From Lantana camara (Eukaryota > Streptophyta > Magnoliopsida > Lamiales > Verbenaceae), in the NCBI GenBank assembly GCA_037501455.1, contig CM074857.1, forward strand, positions 129,443,501 to 129,507,500: a stretch of 64,000 nt of DNA, in the 5' to 3' direction. A program made the position numbers and the translations under genes. Position 1 is the stretch's first letter. Each line of letters starts with the position of its first letter. Positions 23,801 to 35,862 of the stretch are shown here, piece after piece. Under the pieces are notes generated by a model. It did not search any database. It had not been told where the DNA came from and saw only the letters and a program-made list of their open reading frames with translations.

Positions 23801-25324
23801 CTAGTCTGGTATCTGAGGCGATATCTTTGATTGAGTTGCTTGCATTTGTTGGGAACAGTGAAACAGACTCTGAAGTTGATGTGTTGTGTTTAACGGCAGA
23901 TATTGGCTTATCTGTTAACATCGTCTTTTGTGTCCAATCAGAATCAGGTATGGTCACACCTGGCCCAGCAGGTGTTGCAGAGTCCTGTAGATAAAATGCA
24001 ACCAGAAGAGGAAGATAAATATTATTAAAATTGACATATTAGGAGGTCTATGTATTAGTTAGCACCTTTACAGCAGTCCCTGAAGATGTCACCACATTCC
24101 GCAAGTCTGGAGATGCAGGTAATGATCCAGCAGGGTTTGTATCATTAGTTGCACCAGCAAAACTTGCAAGGTTCCTAAGAAGATGCGACAGCAGATCCTG
24201 ATCCTTCGTTTGATCAGAGTTATTGGCTGCAATTCATAAACAGGAGAAGCTGTGAAGTAAATAACTAATGCAAAGTATGATTAAACACAAAATTTGAAGC
24301 CAGAAGTTGAGGAAAAAGAAAAAAAAAAAAAATGAAAATTTTGAAGGAAGAATACAAGAAAGAAATGTAGTGATTGCCATACACATTCTCAACTTGATAA
24401 TGAGCCACTATCCTTAGAAATCATATACCATATAAATGAAGTCCTATAGCTAAGGGAATAATTCTTGAAAATGAAAAATCACTTACAGTGAATATTGGAG
24501 AGTATCCTTAGCAGACTGATTAGCAAGTAATTACTTCCACGCTCGTCATTTCGGGCAGGTTCATTTACCACATTTTCAGGATGTGTTTTCCTTCGGCGTT
24601 TGTTGTGGCCTGCTAGACGCCTACGACAACTCCGTTTTCCTTCATCAAACTCTTGCAGAATATGAAACCTACAGATGTGATATTACCGAAATCAGTATTC
24701 ACTAGTAATATTTGGATAAAAATACTTCCAGGTAAAAAAAAATAACCTGCTGCATTGCTGACAAAACCTCTGCATAACATTTCCCACTAACGCACTCGTA
24801 GCCTTAGAATGCACATTACACACTTTATGTCTTCGATGATAATCTTTAGCATTGGTCAAATCCGCTTTGCAATCCTCTACTTGACAAACAGCACGACTAG
24901 ATGGTGCGGGGGGCGGTTTTGTCTTTTTCCCACTCCTCCCTTCCAATTCATCAAGCTCCCCATCCGTGATAGGATACACTTGTCCACCTAACTTCAGGTT
25001 GAGTGCTCCAGCCTCTTCACTGACCTGTTTGTTTTCAACCGGGAAAACCCTCCTCCGTTTCTCCAAATCCCTACTCTCTCTCTCATTTCCCACCAAAAGT
25101 TCATCTGACAAACTATTAGAAGCTCCATTATTATTTGATCCAACGGGAAAGAGCTGCCTACTCCTACAATCTGACGGCACAGAGTTAAGCGAAGTTGCAG
25201 TGAATAAATCACCATCCCATCTCCAATCATTCAAATCCCACTCCATACTCTTTTTCCCCATCTCCAAATCCGATACCACCGGACCGTAGAAATTATGCAA
25301 CTTGGTACTAAAATTATTCTCCAT
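20869..25324 (-). CDS. SPL1/12-like: SQUAMOSA promoter-binding-like transcription factor, large SPL1/SPL12 type
   Basis: Eleven exons: 24747-25324, 24487-24668, 24066-24226, 23574-23984, 23172-23246, 22969-23076, 22599-22716, 22338-22482, 22069-22219, 21396-21986 and 20869-21309, giving 986 residues. The SBP DNA-binding domain spans about 147-221, with two zinc sites ([30 protein letters not shown]) and the bipartite nuclear signal [17 protein letters not shown]. It binds GTAC cores. Exon 1 ends inside the SBP domain at CSR|F, the family's conserved intron position. Downstream are [20 protein letters not shown], the [13 protein letters not shown] region, ankyrin-like repeats ([28 protein letters not shown]) and a C-terminal hydrophobic segment ([18 protein letters not shown]). 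This layout matches SPL1/SPL12, which are not miR156 targets in Arabidopsis. No miR156 site was noticed. Confidence 0.95.
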
Positions 25325-26615
25325 TTCATCAAAATTTTAAATACTCAGAGACGTACGCCGAAAAAGGAACCAAGAATAAGCTGGAAGTGAATCACCTCTG
25401 AGTAAACCTCCGTACAATCCAAGAAATCCAAAACAGGCACACCGACACATCCATGACCCCAAAACAAGGCAGAACAAACTCAAGACTATAGAATTAGTAC
25501 AATTCAGGTAGAAAACATGGATCACCCGAACTCAATCAGCGGAAAAACTCAACCTTTGATCCGAAAGCAAGAACAAAGAACAGAAAGAAAGGTATTACCT
25601 TTTACTTTGATGGCAAGAGTATATTCTAAGCTAAGTAGTTGTAGTTGGGAGTGAAGAAGATGGCCATAGAATCTGATGCGAGAAGACGTATTAGCGGAGG
25701 CGGAGAGATCGCCGGCGATTTAGAGGAAGATAGAAGAGAGAGAAAAAGAGACACGGTTTTGTACTAACTGAAAAAAGTAGGAGAGAAAGGAGGGAGGCCC
25801 CAAATGGAATTATTAATTGTAAATAAAGAAGAAATGGGCCTTGAACCAAATTTCATTTATTATTGTTTTTATGTGGAGACTCAGTAAAACTAAAACATTT
25901 GTTTTTTCCAGTGAAAAAGATGGAAGAAAATAAAAGAAAGAGTGTCATTTTACTACAAATTATCAATTTTTGGGTATCTTTTATTATAAATGGGACTGGG
26001 AGGAATCCAACCAAGTACCAACCTCTCTCTCTCTCTCTCTCTCTCTTTCATCCAACAACTTCACTGCTAAGTGCTAACTCATTTTTTTCATTATATACTT
26101 TCGAATATAAAGAAGAAATTAATAAAAATAAAATCCCTAGTATATATCAATATATGAGTAGAAGATGCGTTGATTGCGTGCAAAGTGGCATATGATAATG
26201 AGCAAGTATTGAGGGCAAAGGTGTGAATATTTCCAAGGATTTTATGCATTAATTTAATCATGATCGTAATTAATTAAACGATGATTCATACAAGTTGATG
26301 GAGCTATAACATGTCATGTCATGTCATGTGTAGTGTTTGTCAAAAATGAGGTGATTATAGGACATGAAGACAGGTATAACAGCGACTTCAAATTTTAAAG
26401 CCTCATCTCATCTGCTACAATTGATGGCATCTGTTTAGTTAATTAATTTATGGTAGGAATGGTTTTCCAGCATAGGGTAACACACACATACCCTCTCAAA
26501 TGGCCTAACTAATCATTTCCGATCTACAAAAAGGTTTGCGATTAACAAGAAGAAACCAGATGCGACATATGCACAACCGAAGAATACAGGAAGAAGATGG
26601 ATGTGATATTTGAAG
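25325..26615. other. SPL promoter and leader region; intergenic
   Basis: The first few hundred bases probably hold the SPL leader and its intron. GA/CT-rich tracts occur near 25730-25790, and a (CT)n run at 26024-26046. Four overlapping CATGT units stand at about 26310-26330. No gene was recognised. Confidence 0.5.
26024..26046. repeat. (CT)n microsatellite
   Basis: Uninterrupted CT dinucleotide run seen directly. Confidence 0.9.
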
Positions 26616-29226
26616 TCATAAGCGTCGTAAATGCAGCAATCTCCTTGCAAGTGGAGCCAGTCCAGGAAAATCCCTTGGTGTTATTCTTTGGAATCAAAAT
26701 CTAAGGCATAATACACAAACTAATAAACAATAACACCACCTTACTTGGGATCAAACAAAAAAACACCACCTTACTTACTAGCTATTAAAAGCAGCAAGAC
26801 TCATTGCGCAGGAAATGATAGCTTGATGACGATTATGGTAATAACACAATCAGAAAAAGAAATAGCATGATGCATTTATCCGTCGCCACCTAAAAAGATA
26901 TACACTTAACTGCAAATCAAAATCTAGAAAGACTCGAGGAAAGAATCAGATGATATGCTGAGATGCCTTTTTGATGGAGAATTGGATCGTGTCCAGTTCA
27001 TTCACTATATGCCCCATTTGTTCTACTGTCTGTAGTCTGTACATATATTCATAAATAATTCTCAACTCTTAGAAGGCCAATAACATCAACATACACACAA
27101 TTCAACTCAATCACTTGCCTTGCAGTGCTGGTTTGGTTGACAACCTGCAAACACCACTCAAGTTCAGAAAATCGAAAAAATACACATCAACTTCGAGAAT
27201 GCAACAAACTTAGTTTTACCAGTTTGGAGCATTGTAATGGCTTGGTCTATTTCGTCCATTGTTCTCTTTCCAGCATCGATGAGTTTCTGGTTCGGCATTT
27301 TCTATGTTGGACGTGGATCAAAATGGAAAGGATTCTCAGCTATAAAGGTCAAAGAAGATTAAGCAAGAGAAGAATTTTGGAGCTTATTATGCAAACAGTT
27401 CAATGGGACAAGTGTAATAAATGGTTTTCACAGATGAGGAAAAAGGTGATTGTAATAACTAATAACTACTCACAGCTTAATTATGTTTCCTCACTTTAGT
27501 TTCCATTTAGTTCATCAAATGTTAGAAATGAAATCCAATTACTAAAAAAGGTTGGTACCTGTGCTAATTGAGCATTTTCCTCAGCTCTAGGCTCACTGGC
27601 ACCAGCTCCCGTATCAAAAGCTTCGACTCTCAGGCCTCAGCTGTAGGCTCACTGCCACTGCACACCAAATAAGGTACATTAACGAAGAAATTAAAATAAG
27701 GAACAAAAACTGAAGAACACAATCTTAAACAAATATCAGAATGAGAACCTGTCAATCAACAAAAAGTGGAATAAGAGAACTATAAAAAGAGTTAAACCAA
27801 AATAAAGAACTTATGTTTTCCTCAATGAAACATATGAGTTCAACTCATTGATCCGCACAAACAGCAAATCGATTACCCATTATGTAGAATCTATAAGATT
27901 TTATGAAATGGGTAATATAACAGAACCAAATGTAATTAGTAAATCAGACAAGGGCGCAGGATTGCCATCGCAGCAGTAACACCATCATCATCCTTGCCAT
28001 TCCTAAGGACAAATCCTTTGTTTTCCCTAGATTAAGCATCTGACTAAGAATTATGAGTATATTTGGTCTGCAACTAAGATTTAGGGGCAAAAAAGACATG
28101 CATGATTTGAAAACAAAACATAACTCCACCTGGTGTGGAGTCCACACTGATAAATGGATGTCTTTCAGTTTAATATCAATCCTAAGTTTTAAACACATTT
28201 ACCATGGATTGCTTCTAAGAATTAAGCTGCTTGTTCACCTCAGGAGGATTTCTACTTTCATCGTCTTTTATTTTCGTATCAAATTCTTTAATCAACCTGG
28301 AAAAACAAGACCAGTTAATAATGAGTGAGGAAGTTCTGAATAAGCATATGCAGAAGATCAACAGAAATAAATGCCACTAATCCAGATAATCCAAAGATAA
28401 CATTACAACTGCAGTGCAATATACCGCACAAGAAACCCGTATTAAGTTCTACGATAGATTATCAATGAATTCATTCAATAAATATTTTCCCCACGAACTT
28501 GAGTGTCAATAGTTATAACATAAAACTCAGTACACCAGACACAAACATATAGTTATAAAGAAAATCTAGAATGCTGAAGGTGCACTAACCTTTTCCAGTC
28601 CCTCATCTTGCCTGTAAGCTACTCTAGCTGTTTATTTTATCTATTGGAATCTTTGATTTTATCCAGCTTTTGGAAGCCATTTCTGGTCAAGAATAAAGAA
28701 TCAGCTGAGAGTACCTCAAAATGATGCTACCACCAACGCAAAGGCAATTCCACACTCATGGAAGTAGTGAAAGGTGAAAGTCCATCATATTACAACATAG
28801 CAACAATCCAGCAATTAATCAGAGCTTAATAAACAAAATAGGAAAAGGCAGAAGCTTTCTTTTCCTATGATACTGTTGCAATCTCGAGTCTATCAATTCA
28901 CACTCTGCAGTAAAGAGACAAAAGAAGCATTTTTGTCTTAGAAAACAACAGTTTAGCTAAGGCTTAAGGTTGCCTGGCTTAAATAACAACAGTTTGTTTT
29001 AGTATCAAAATAACAAAGCAAAGAAAAAGGATAAAAAGCTCCTACGATAAAAGAACTAAAATGATTCCGGAATATCAAGATCCAAGACACGGATATATGG
29101 AAAGAAATCAACTGTCAACCGTCAAAGCATTGGAGAGAATGAGATAAAGAAATTACGCATAGAGTCACGAATTTCGCCATGGATCTGCTCCATTTGAGCA
29201 TTCATCCGTAAGTCTCCGGTGGCCAT
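26616..29226 (-). pseudogene. Novel plant SNARE (NPSN13-like) pseudogene, introns retained
   Basis: Read on the minus strand, separated blocks match NPSN proteins in the right order: MATGDLRMNAQMEQIHGEIR (from 29226), NGFQKLDKIKDSN (about 28690), LIKEFDTKIKDDESRNPPE (28240-28300), KLIDAGKRTMDEIDQAI (27230-27310), VVNQTSTA (27120-27150), a SNARE-core piece EQMGHIVNELDTIQFSIKKA (26950-27015), the membrane anchor VATDKCIMLFLFLIV (from 26889) and the tail RDFPGLAPLARRLL ending at TGA 26616-26618. Damage: in-frame TAA at 28637-28639 and TAG at 28619-28621, TGA at 26946-26948, and a frameshift inside the anchor near 26840-26848. The exon expected between the third and fourth blocks is scrambled. 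Because introns remain, this is a decayed gene duplicate and not a retrocopy. Functional NPSN proteins are Qb-SNAREs acting at the division plane; this copy cannot encode one. Confidence 0.88.
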
Positions 29227-29402
29227 TTTGCCCTCTCCATTTACCTCTTTCTCTTTTACATTACTGATAATAAACCGGCAAGAATGCTCCCCAAAAAAGA
29301 AAGCTTTTATGAAAAACTCAGGCCATCCAAGAAGAGCTACTGACAACAAAATTTAAAAACGAATTTAGGGGAAATTTAATAGATGGTTTTGGGCTGTTTT
29401 GG

Positions 29403-29424
29403 CCGAGAGAGAGAGAGAGAGAGG
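29403..29424. repeat. (GA)n microsatellite
   Basis: GA dinucleotide run about 180 bases upstream of the dead NPSN start codon. Confidence 0.9.
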
Positions 29425-29944
29425 TTCCGTATTACCGACAACTACTTATACCTTTAACGACAATTAATTAATAAATTACATTGGGATTATGGGTTAATCA
29501 CAGGCACAGACACGACAGCTGCCTGACGTGTTTCTTTGGGTCAGCTCTTTCTCAAATCTCAATCTCTCGTTGATGATGAGGATTAAGCAGCAATAATTTA
29601 TCCATTAAGGAATAAGCAGCCCATCAGTTGAGTTTCGGCAAAGAATTCCCTGATTGCTTACACTTGTCCAACTCACAGCCTGTAATTTAAATTCCTTCCC
29701 TTTCTATATTTCCTTTTTTCGTTTGATAATTATTTATTCCTTCCTATATTTCACTTTTACTCCTTCGCTTCCACTTTCTATCCTCTCTCTCTCCGCACAC
29801 AACCGAAGAACCCTTCTTCTTCTTCTTCTTGGTGTGCGCCTAACTTCTACGGATACCCGCGTCACTGATCAGTTTACCATCGTAAACGCCGCCGTTGATG
29901 TCCTCCGAGGTTAACATAATTGAGTGGTGCTGCTGCTTGTTTTA

Positions 29945-32028
29945 ATGGCGGCTAAGAAAGCATTGGAAGGATTCTCGAAAGAGTTAATAGAAGAAGTGCG
30001 AAGATGGGGTGGCATGAAACAGAATGGCGTAAGCCTCAGGTATATGATGGAGTTCGGTTCCCGACCCACGCCTCGAAATCTCCTCATTTCTGCTCAATTT
30101 CTCCAGAAAGAGCTTCCTATTCGGATCGCTCGTCGTGCAATTGAGCTTGAGTCTCTCCCCTATGGCTTGTCGAGTAAACCCGCTGTTTTGAAGGTATCCT
30201 TTTGATTTCTATCAAATAACTCTTGATTCCCCAGCTTTCAAGATTCTCATCTTTTTCATAAAAGCAAATTCTGGGCCTTCAAATTATTCCTTTGGGTAGT
30301 GGGGTTTGGATATTTCCCACCCCTTGGGCTTCTGTTAATATAGGGAATCTGTCTTTGTGGATAATCATTATATTATACCGGTACTGGTGAGTGAGAGTGT
30401 GTGAGTTTTCTCGTTTTGCTCAAAGGAGCTTGATTATGCTCTGGACTGAAATGTATACCACCAGTTACAGTGGACGGTGGGTAAATGTCCCGTTTCTCCC
30501 TCACTTCATAATTGCTAAGCAGATTGATCAAGATTAACTCCATCATGCAGCAACTTATTTTATCTGTATTATGTCCCTGTTACATTTGATTCTTTGGTTA
30601 AACTTGTTGTTCATGATTTGTAATAGCATCAGAGACTGCCTCATTGGTTGATTGAGCAGTGATTTGATGATGGTGCTTTTAAGAAGCTGAGTCTTAATCC
30701 ATCCCTGCTTTTCTATTTTAGGTAAGGGATTGGTATTTGGACTCTTTCCGTGACATTAGATCCTTTCCAGATATTAAGGATAACAATGATGAGTTGGGTT
30801 TTACGAAAATGATTGAAATGATTAAGGTAAGACACAACAATGTGGTTCCTATGATGGCTCTGGGAGTCCAGCAGTTGAAGAAAGACCTGAATCCTAGAAT
30901 GGATTACAGGGATCTGGATGAAATTCATCAGTTCCTGGATCGATTTTATATGTCTAGAATTGGTATCCGCATGCTTATTGGTTAGTTCTTCTTCTTATGC
31001 TTGCTATACTATGTGTTATATATTTGATCTGTACTTATAATTATGACACTGGTTTTGGTATGAACAGAATTAAAAGGGTTGTGCTTAATTGTTTTCTTGT
31101 TCCCTCGAAATTATGGCAAACTCAGGGCAGCATGTGGCCTTGCATGACCCAAATCCACCTCCTAATTGTGTTGGATATATTCATACAAAAATGTCCCCTG
31201 TTGAGGTTGCAAGGGATGCTAGTGAGGACGCCCGTTCCATTTGCTTGCGAGAGTATGGAACTGCACCAGATATTAATATCTATGGAGATCCTGAATTCAC
31301 TTTTCCGTAAGTAATTCCTACTCGATTTTTTTTTTTTCCATATTTCATAAACGATGCCCTTTATTTACTGTTCCATATCTATTTGTAATGGCAGTTATGT
31401 ACCAACACACTTACATTTGATGGTATTCGAGTTGGTGAAAAATTCACTGCGTGCGGTTCAAGAACGATTTATGGACTCTGACAAGGTTGCACCTCCCATC
31501 CGGATTATAGTTGCTGATGGCCTGGAGGATGTTACCATCAAGGCACGTCTTTCCTTTTTCTTTTTCCCCTGTTAGTTTATCCTATGGCGCCCATTCTCTC
31601 CTAAGAGGACTTTCTGATTGTTATATAGGTGTCTGATGAAGGAGGTGGAATAGCAAGAAGTGGTCTTCCTAAAATTTTTACATATCTATACAGTACTGCA
31701 AGGAACCCCCTGGACGAGCAGTCAGATGTTGATGTTGATGTTGAAACATCAACAACTATGGCGGGTTATGGTTATGGTCTTCCTATAAGCCGTTTGTATG
31801 CTAGGTATTTTGGAGGGGATCTGCAAATTATCTCCATGGAGGGATATGGTATGTTTTTGTCTAGCCATGATAAATTGAATTTATTGATTTCATGTCATTA
31901 ATAATATGCTCTCAAGTACTTAGCAAACAAACTTCAAGAATCTTATCTAAGCTGTTGTTTGCCTTACAGGAACAGATGCTTACCTTCATTTGTCCCGGTT
32001 GGGAGATTCACAAGAACCGCTCCCTTGA
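29945..32028 (+). CDS. PDK: Mitochondrial pyruvate dehydrogenase kinase
   Basis: Six exons: 29945-30193, 30722-30980, 31126-31306, 31395-31542, 31629-31848 and 31970-32028, giving 371 residues, close to the Arabidopsis length. It phosphorylates the E1-alpha subunit of the pyruvate dehydrogenase complex and so switches the complex off. Although it acts on serine, it has the GHKL ATPase fold: N box [14 protein letters not shown]1 box [12 protein letters not shown] and G2 box [20 protein letters not shown]. The N-terminal helical part contains [20 protein letters not shown] and [19 protein letters not shown], typical of BCKDH/PDH kinases. Intron 4 begins with GC rather than GT (ATCAAG|GCACGT), since only this joint yields IK|VSDEGGG. 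The plant family lacks an obvious cleavable presequence, as here. Leader up to 29944 is CT-rich. Confidence 0.95.
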
Positions 32029-32539
32029 GTGCAGATGTGGCCTACGAATAACAAGTTTCTGTAAATTCTTGCACTAGAAAAGCGTTGGAATCCAGATTGT
32101 TGTGAACATATTGTTCTATTGTTGTTCTATAAACTTGCTATTATGACTTGTAATGCAACAGAATTTATATATATATATAGTGTCGAGGTGGGAAAAGAGC
32201 AGCCTCCTTCGCTCATCAGTTTATTTGTCCGGTGCAGCATATATTTCTTATAAGATACTCCCCAACGGCAGGCAGAAGGCTTGCAATTGATATTATAACC
32301 TGATATTTGGTAATATCAAGATGGAACCAAACGATTGGAAAGGGCTGGTCTGGAGTTGAAAGCTCAAACTCCTTGAAACAAATGAATCACTTTTCTTAAA
32401 GGTTTCCCCCGACAATTTACAAAAATGGGCAACAGGAAACTACATGCGACTAAGTGACAATCACTACCATCAGAAGAAAATGAAGCTAAAAAAAAAATTA
32501 TACACGCGAGGATTCACTGAATAACTATTTGGGTGCATT
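32029..32539. other. Convergent 3' UTR region
   Basis: Lies between the stops of PDK (+) and the hAT-derived gene (-). A short TA repeat is at 32168-32179. No gene was seen. Confidence 0.6.
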
Positions 32540-35500
32540 TCAGCATACATCATCGTCAATGAAGTTGAGATCTTGATCATCTCCTGAAGCTGCATCATTC
32601 TGAGTTGGATCTTCAACATCCAGGGGCTCTACAACATCTGTCAAAACCATCTCCAGTGATCCCTTCCTGGAATCTGCATTTCCCTCGTCAAACTCTTGTA
32701 AATCATTCTCATACGCGTCCCCATGTTCCATTTCGGTGTAAAGTATTTCCTGCAATGTTTTTCTGCAATCAGGACCCATGCTAATGGATAGATGTCATAT
32801 TGCTCAAAAGGGACTTTATAAGTGGCAGCCAGGATTATTACAAATAAATGCTCATAGCCTGACAAGTCACTATCAACTAAGAAGAAAATCTTAAAAAATG
32901 GTCCTTAGAGATAATGCATGCTCAAGTGGTACCTCATCTTCTAGCAATGCTTGTTTACCCGTCTCTACAATCCAGTCATACAACAAATCTTCTTGCAGAA
33001 CATTGTCGAGAGACAAGGAGTTACTCGACCTTTTCCTCATCTGGCGTTCCCTAAGCCTCAAGTTGTAGTGAACATAAGTTGCTTCATTTAATCTTTTCTG
33101 TGCCAACCTGCTATGCCTTTGTCCGTGCATCTGATCGTGTATGCTCCAGTTATGCTCACACCCAAAAGATGAACAACTTTGACTCAGTATACGCACGGCT
33201 ATTCTTTGCAACTCCAAGCAATTTATACCATGTTGTTGCCACCAGGCAGCTAGACAAAAGGAGATTGTTGTGTGTGTTAAATGTTAATAATACATACGGT
33301 AGGAATTTGATTCAGGTGTTTTTTATGGTATAACCTGGATCAAGCTCTGATCTGGTACTAATTGCCAAGTCAGTTCCAAAATCGGCTTTTGCAGAACCAA
33401 AGTCAGAAATCTGGGCAGAACATTAAAATGTTCAAGGAATCAATATGCACACAAGAGTTAACAAGGTCAGGTTACAAATCGAAAATGAAATCAGTAAGAG
33501 ATAGAAGCTAGAACTTCCCTACCTGCATAGATGCTGAAATTCTTCTAGCACTGTCTGATTCCAATCTCACAATGCAGGCATTCAGGCCACGTACAACATC
33601 TGGATTCTACAAGATGCACACCATTACCATTTATCACCAGCTAGTGAAAACTAGAGAAACTCGTAGAAAAATAACTTTTGATTGGTTTAAAGGAAATATT
33701 CGCAGAAGAACATCAATTCTCCTACCAGATTAAATTCTGGACGGTACCGGTATGAAGGATTTAGAAAGTATGCAGCCAGATAGAGGGGGTGGTGAAACAG
33801 TGAACCCCAGTGATTGTCAATCACACTCCAAAAGGGTTCATACTTATGTGCCTCATCATTATGATTGGTTTTAATTGCAATCTTTGCCCTGTACATATCG
33901 CTGTAAATGAACGGCATTGAGAGGCTCTCATCACTATTGATCTTCTGAAGCACTTCAACTATAGGGTCTACTGATCTTCTAACATACTGTACTTTCCTCC
34001 AAAATGAGGAATCCAGCACAATATTTTTCACCTCCTTACCCTCCTCCAATTTTGAATATCTAGATGAATTCCATTTGTTCGACTGAAACATTCTTCTGAG
34101 ACCAACCCTATGGTCAAGCAAACTTTGCAATGTAGTAAAACTGGAAGCAGATTGGGTGAAAGATGGCCTCAATAATTCCTCACCTCCAGTAAATTCTTTT
34201 TTCATTAGATTCAATAACCAGATCCTATTGTAAATGAATTTTGTAATTTTTTGCCCTTTCTCTATACAGTCTCGCACCCGGTTTAGTTTCATAAATTCTT
34301 CCAGCATTTGGTCAATACAGTAAGCAGCACAAGGAGTCCAAAATAAATTTCTTCGCCTCTCTTCAAGCATCTTTCCAGCAGCCCGATAACTGGGTTTGTT
34401 CTGAGTAATTACCTACACTCAAAGTTATTGACAACGACAGAGGAATTGAGGGTGGGGGTGGAGTAGCTAAATCAGTTGGTAGACAAGCAAAGCTAAAATA
34501 AAGTAAAAATTCAGAAATACAGTATGCATAGGAGCAACATGGTACCTGCACTACATTTTCCTCTCCCATATCCTCCACCACTTTGTCTAGTAATTTATAC
34601 AAATAGTTTGCATCATCAACTACCCCTGTAGCATCAACTGAACATACAAAGTATATTCCACGAGGGCAAGAAACCAAAATATTAATCAATATCCTGCCCT
34701 GGAAATCTGTCCAACTATCTGCCAAAATGGAACAGCCTGTAACTGCCCAGGAAGACTTGTACTCCTCAAGGTAGTTTTTGATGGTCAAAATCTCGTCTTG
34801 TAGAAATCGCCCAGATATCAAATTGCCTGAAGGCCCTACCAAATCTGAGCCATATTGGCCAGCCAACTCTAGCATTTTATGGAAGTAGGGGGAGTTAGCT
34901 GCATGAGAAGGCAATCCTGCATGATAGAAAAACTTGCATATAGCAGAAATGACCTCTCTTCTGGACCTCTTAGAAGAACCTGTTCTCACTGGTTTGCCAG
35001 ATACAGGCATCTGAGTTTTGGGGGTCTTTAGAACATTAGCATCAACCCTTGGTCTTTTGGACAAAGGTTCAGACCCGTTAGCAGCCGACAGCCCTTTGAA
35101 AGTTCTCCTCAACTCTCTATCAAATCTTCTATCCCCAAGTAGAAGTTTATCATTGCCCATAGTATATGGAACTTCCTCTTCTTGCTCTTCCTCTTCATTT
35201 TCTGAGTTTAGGTAAAAAGAAGATAGTTCCTTAGTGTCGGGTCGTTTGTGCCTCCGACCAGTACGATGCCATTTCATGTTCTCTTTTATCTTGAGATATA
35301 CTTCCTCTGGTGCATTCTTACAAGAAGCAACTTCGCCAGGTATTCGAGCTAGATGTTGCTTGAACCGGTTGATACCACCACTCACGATCTTCTCACAGTA
35401 ATTACATTTTACCTTCTTCTTCCTGTCATCCTGGGGAACACCATGTTCCCAACCAGGATCAACATATCCTAATGAACGAAGTGGGGTCGTGTTCATCACC

Positions 35501-35862
35501 ATATCCTTGTCGCTTGACAACTGCTTGCCCTTTTTTCTATATCCAACATGCTCTTCTTCCTCCAAATCATCGTTACCATTGAAATTTAAATAGGATTGTT
35601 CATCATACTCACTTTGCCTTGATTTCTTACCAGCTCGGGACCCCTCTAAATTTTCCCTCATTTTAAGGCAAACCTCTTCTGGAGCCTTGTCGCAGTAAGT
35701 TACTTCACCAGAAAGCCGGGCGAGATGTTGCTTCAATCTGTAAATTCCACCACTAACTACCTTGCCACAGTAATTGCATCTAACCTTTTTCTTCCTCTCA
35801 TCTTGAGGAACACCATGCTCCCACCCTGGGTCTACATAACCAGAAGATCGAAGTGACGCCAT
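32540..35862 (-). CDS. Domesticated hAT transposase-like protein with two BED zinc fingers and DUF659
   Basis: Six exons: 34546-35862, 33726-34412, 33523-33606, 33335-33410, 32933-33249 and 32540-32749, giving 896 residues with consistent phases. Two BED fingers open the protein, both in the setting GYVDPGWEHGVPQD: CNYCGKVV with LKQHLAR near residues 28-58, and CNYCEKIV with FKQHLARIPGEVASC near 160-190. A Glu-rich linker and a basic patch follow. Next comes a DUF659-like region (GCSILADSWTDFQGRILINI). The C-terminal part contains a hAT dimerisation-like block (AAWWQQHGINCLELQRIAVR, SSFGCEHNWS) and an acidic end. The intact split frame and lack of terminal repeats nearby mark it as a host gene of transposon origin. 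Function unknown; DNA binding is inferred. I chose the ATG at 35860-35862; an upstream in-frame ATG would add residues read through a probable leader intron acceptor. Confidence 0.9.

Noticed and set aside
27125..27499. 124-codon plus-strand frame
   Set aside because: It is antisense to the recognisable NPSN pseudogene blocks and shows no family resemblance.
29654..29914. 86-codon plus-strand frame before PDK
   Set aside because: It is CT-rich leader or promoter DNA of the PDK gene.
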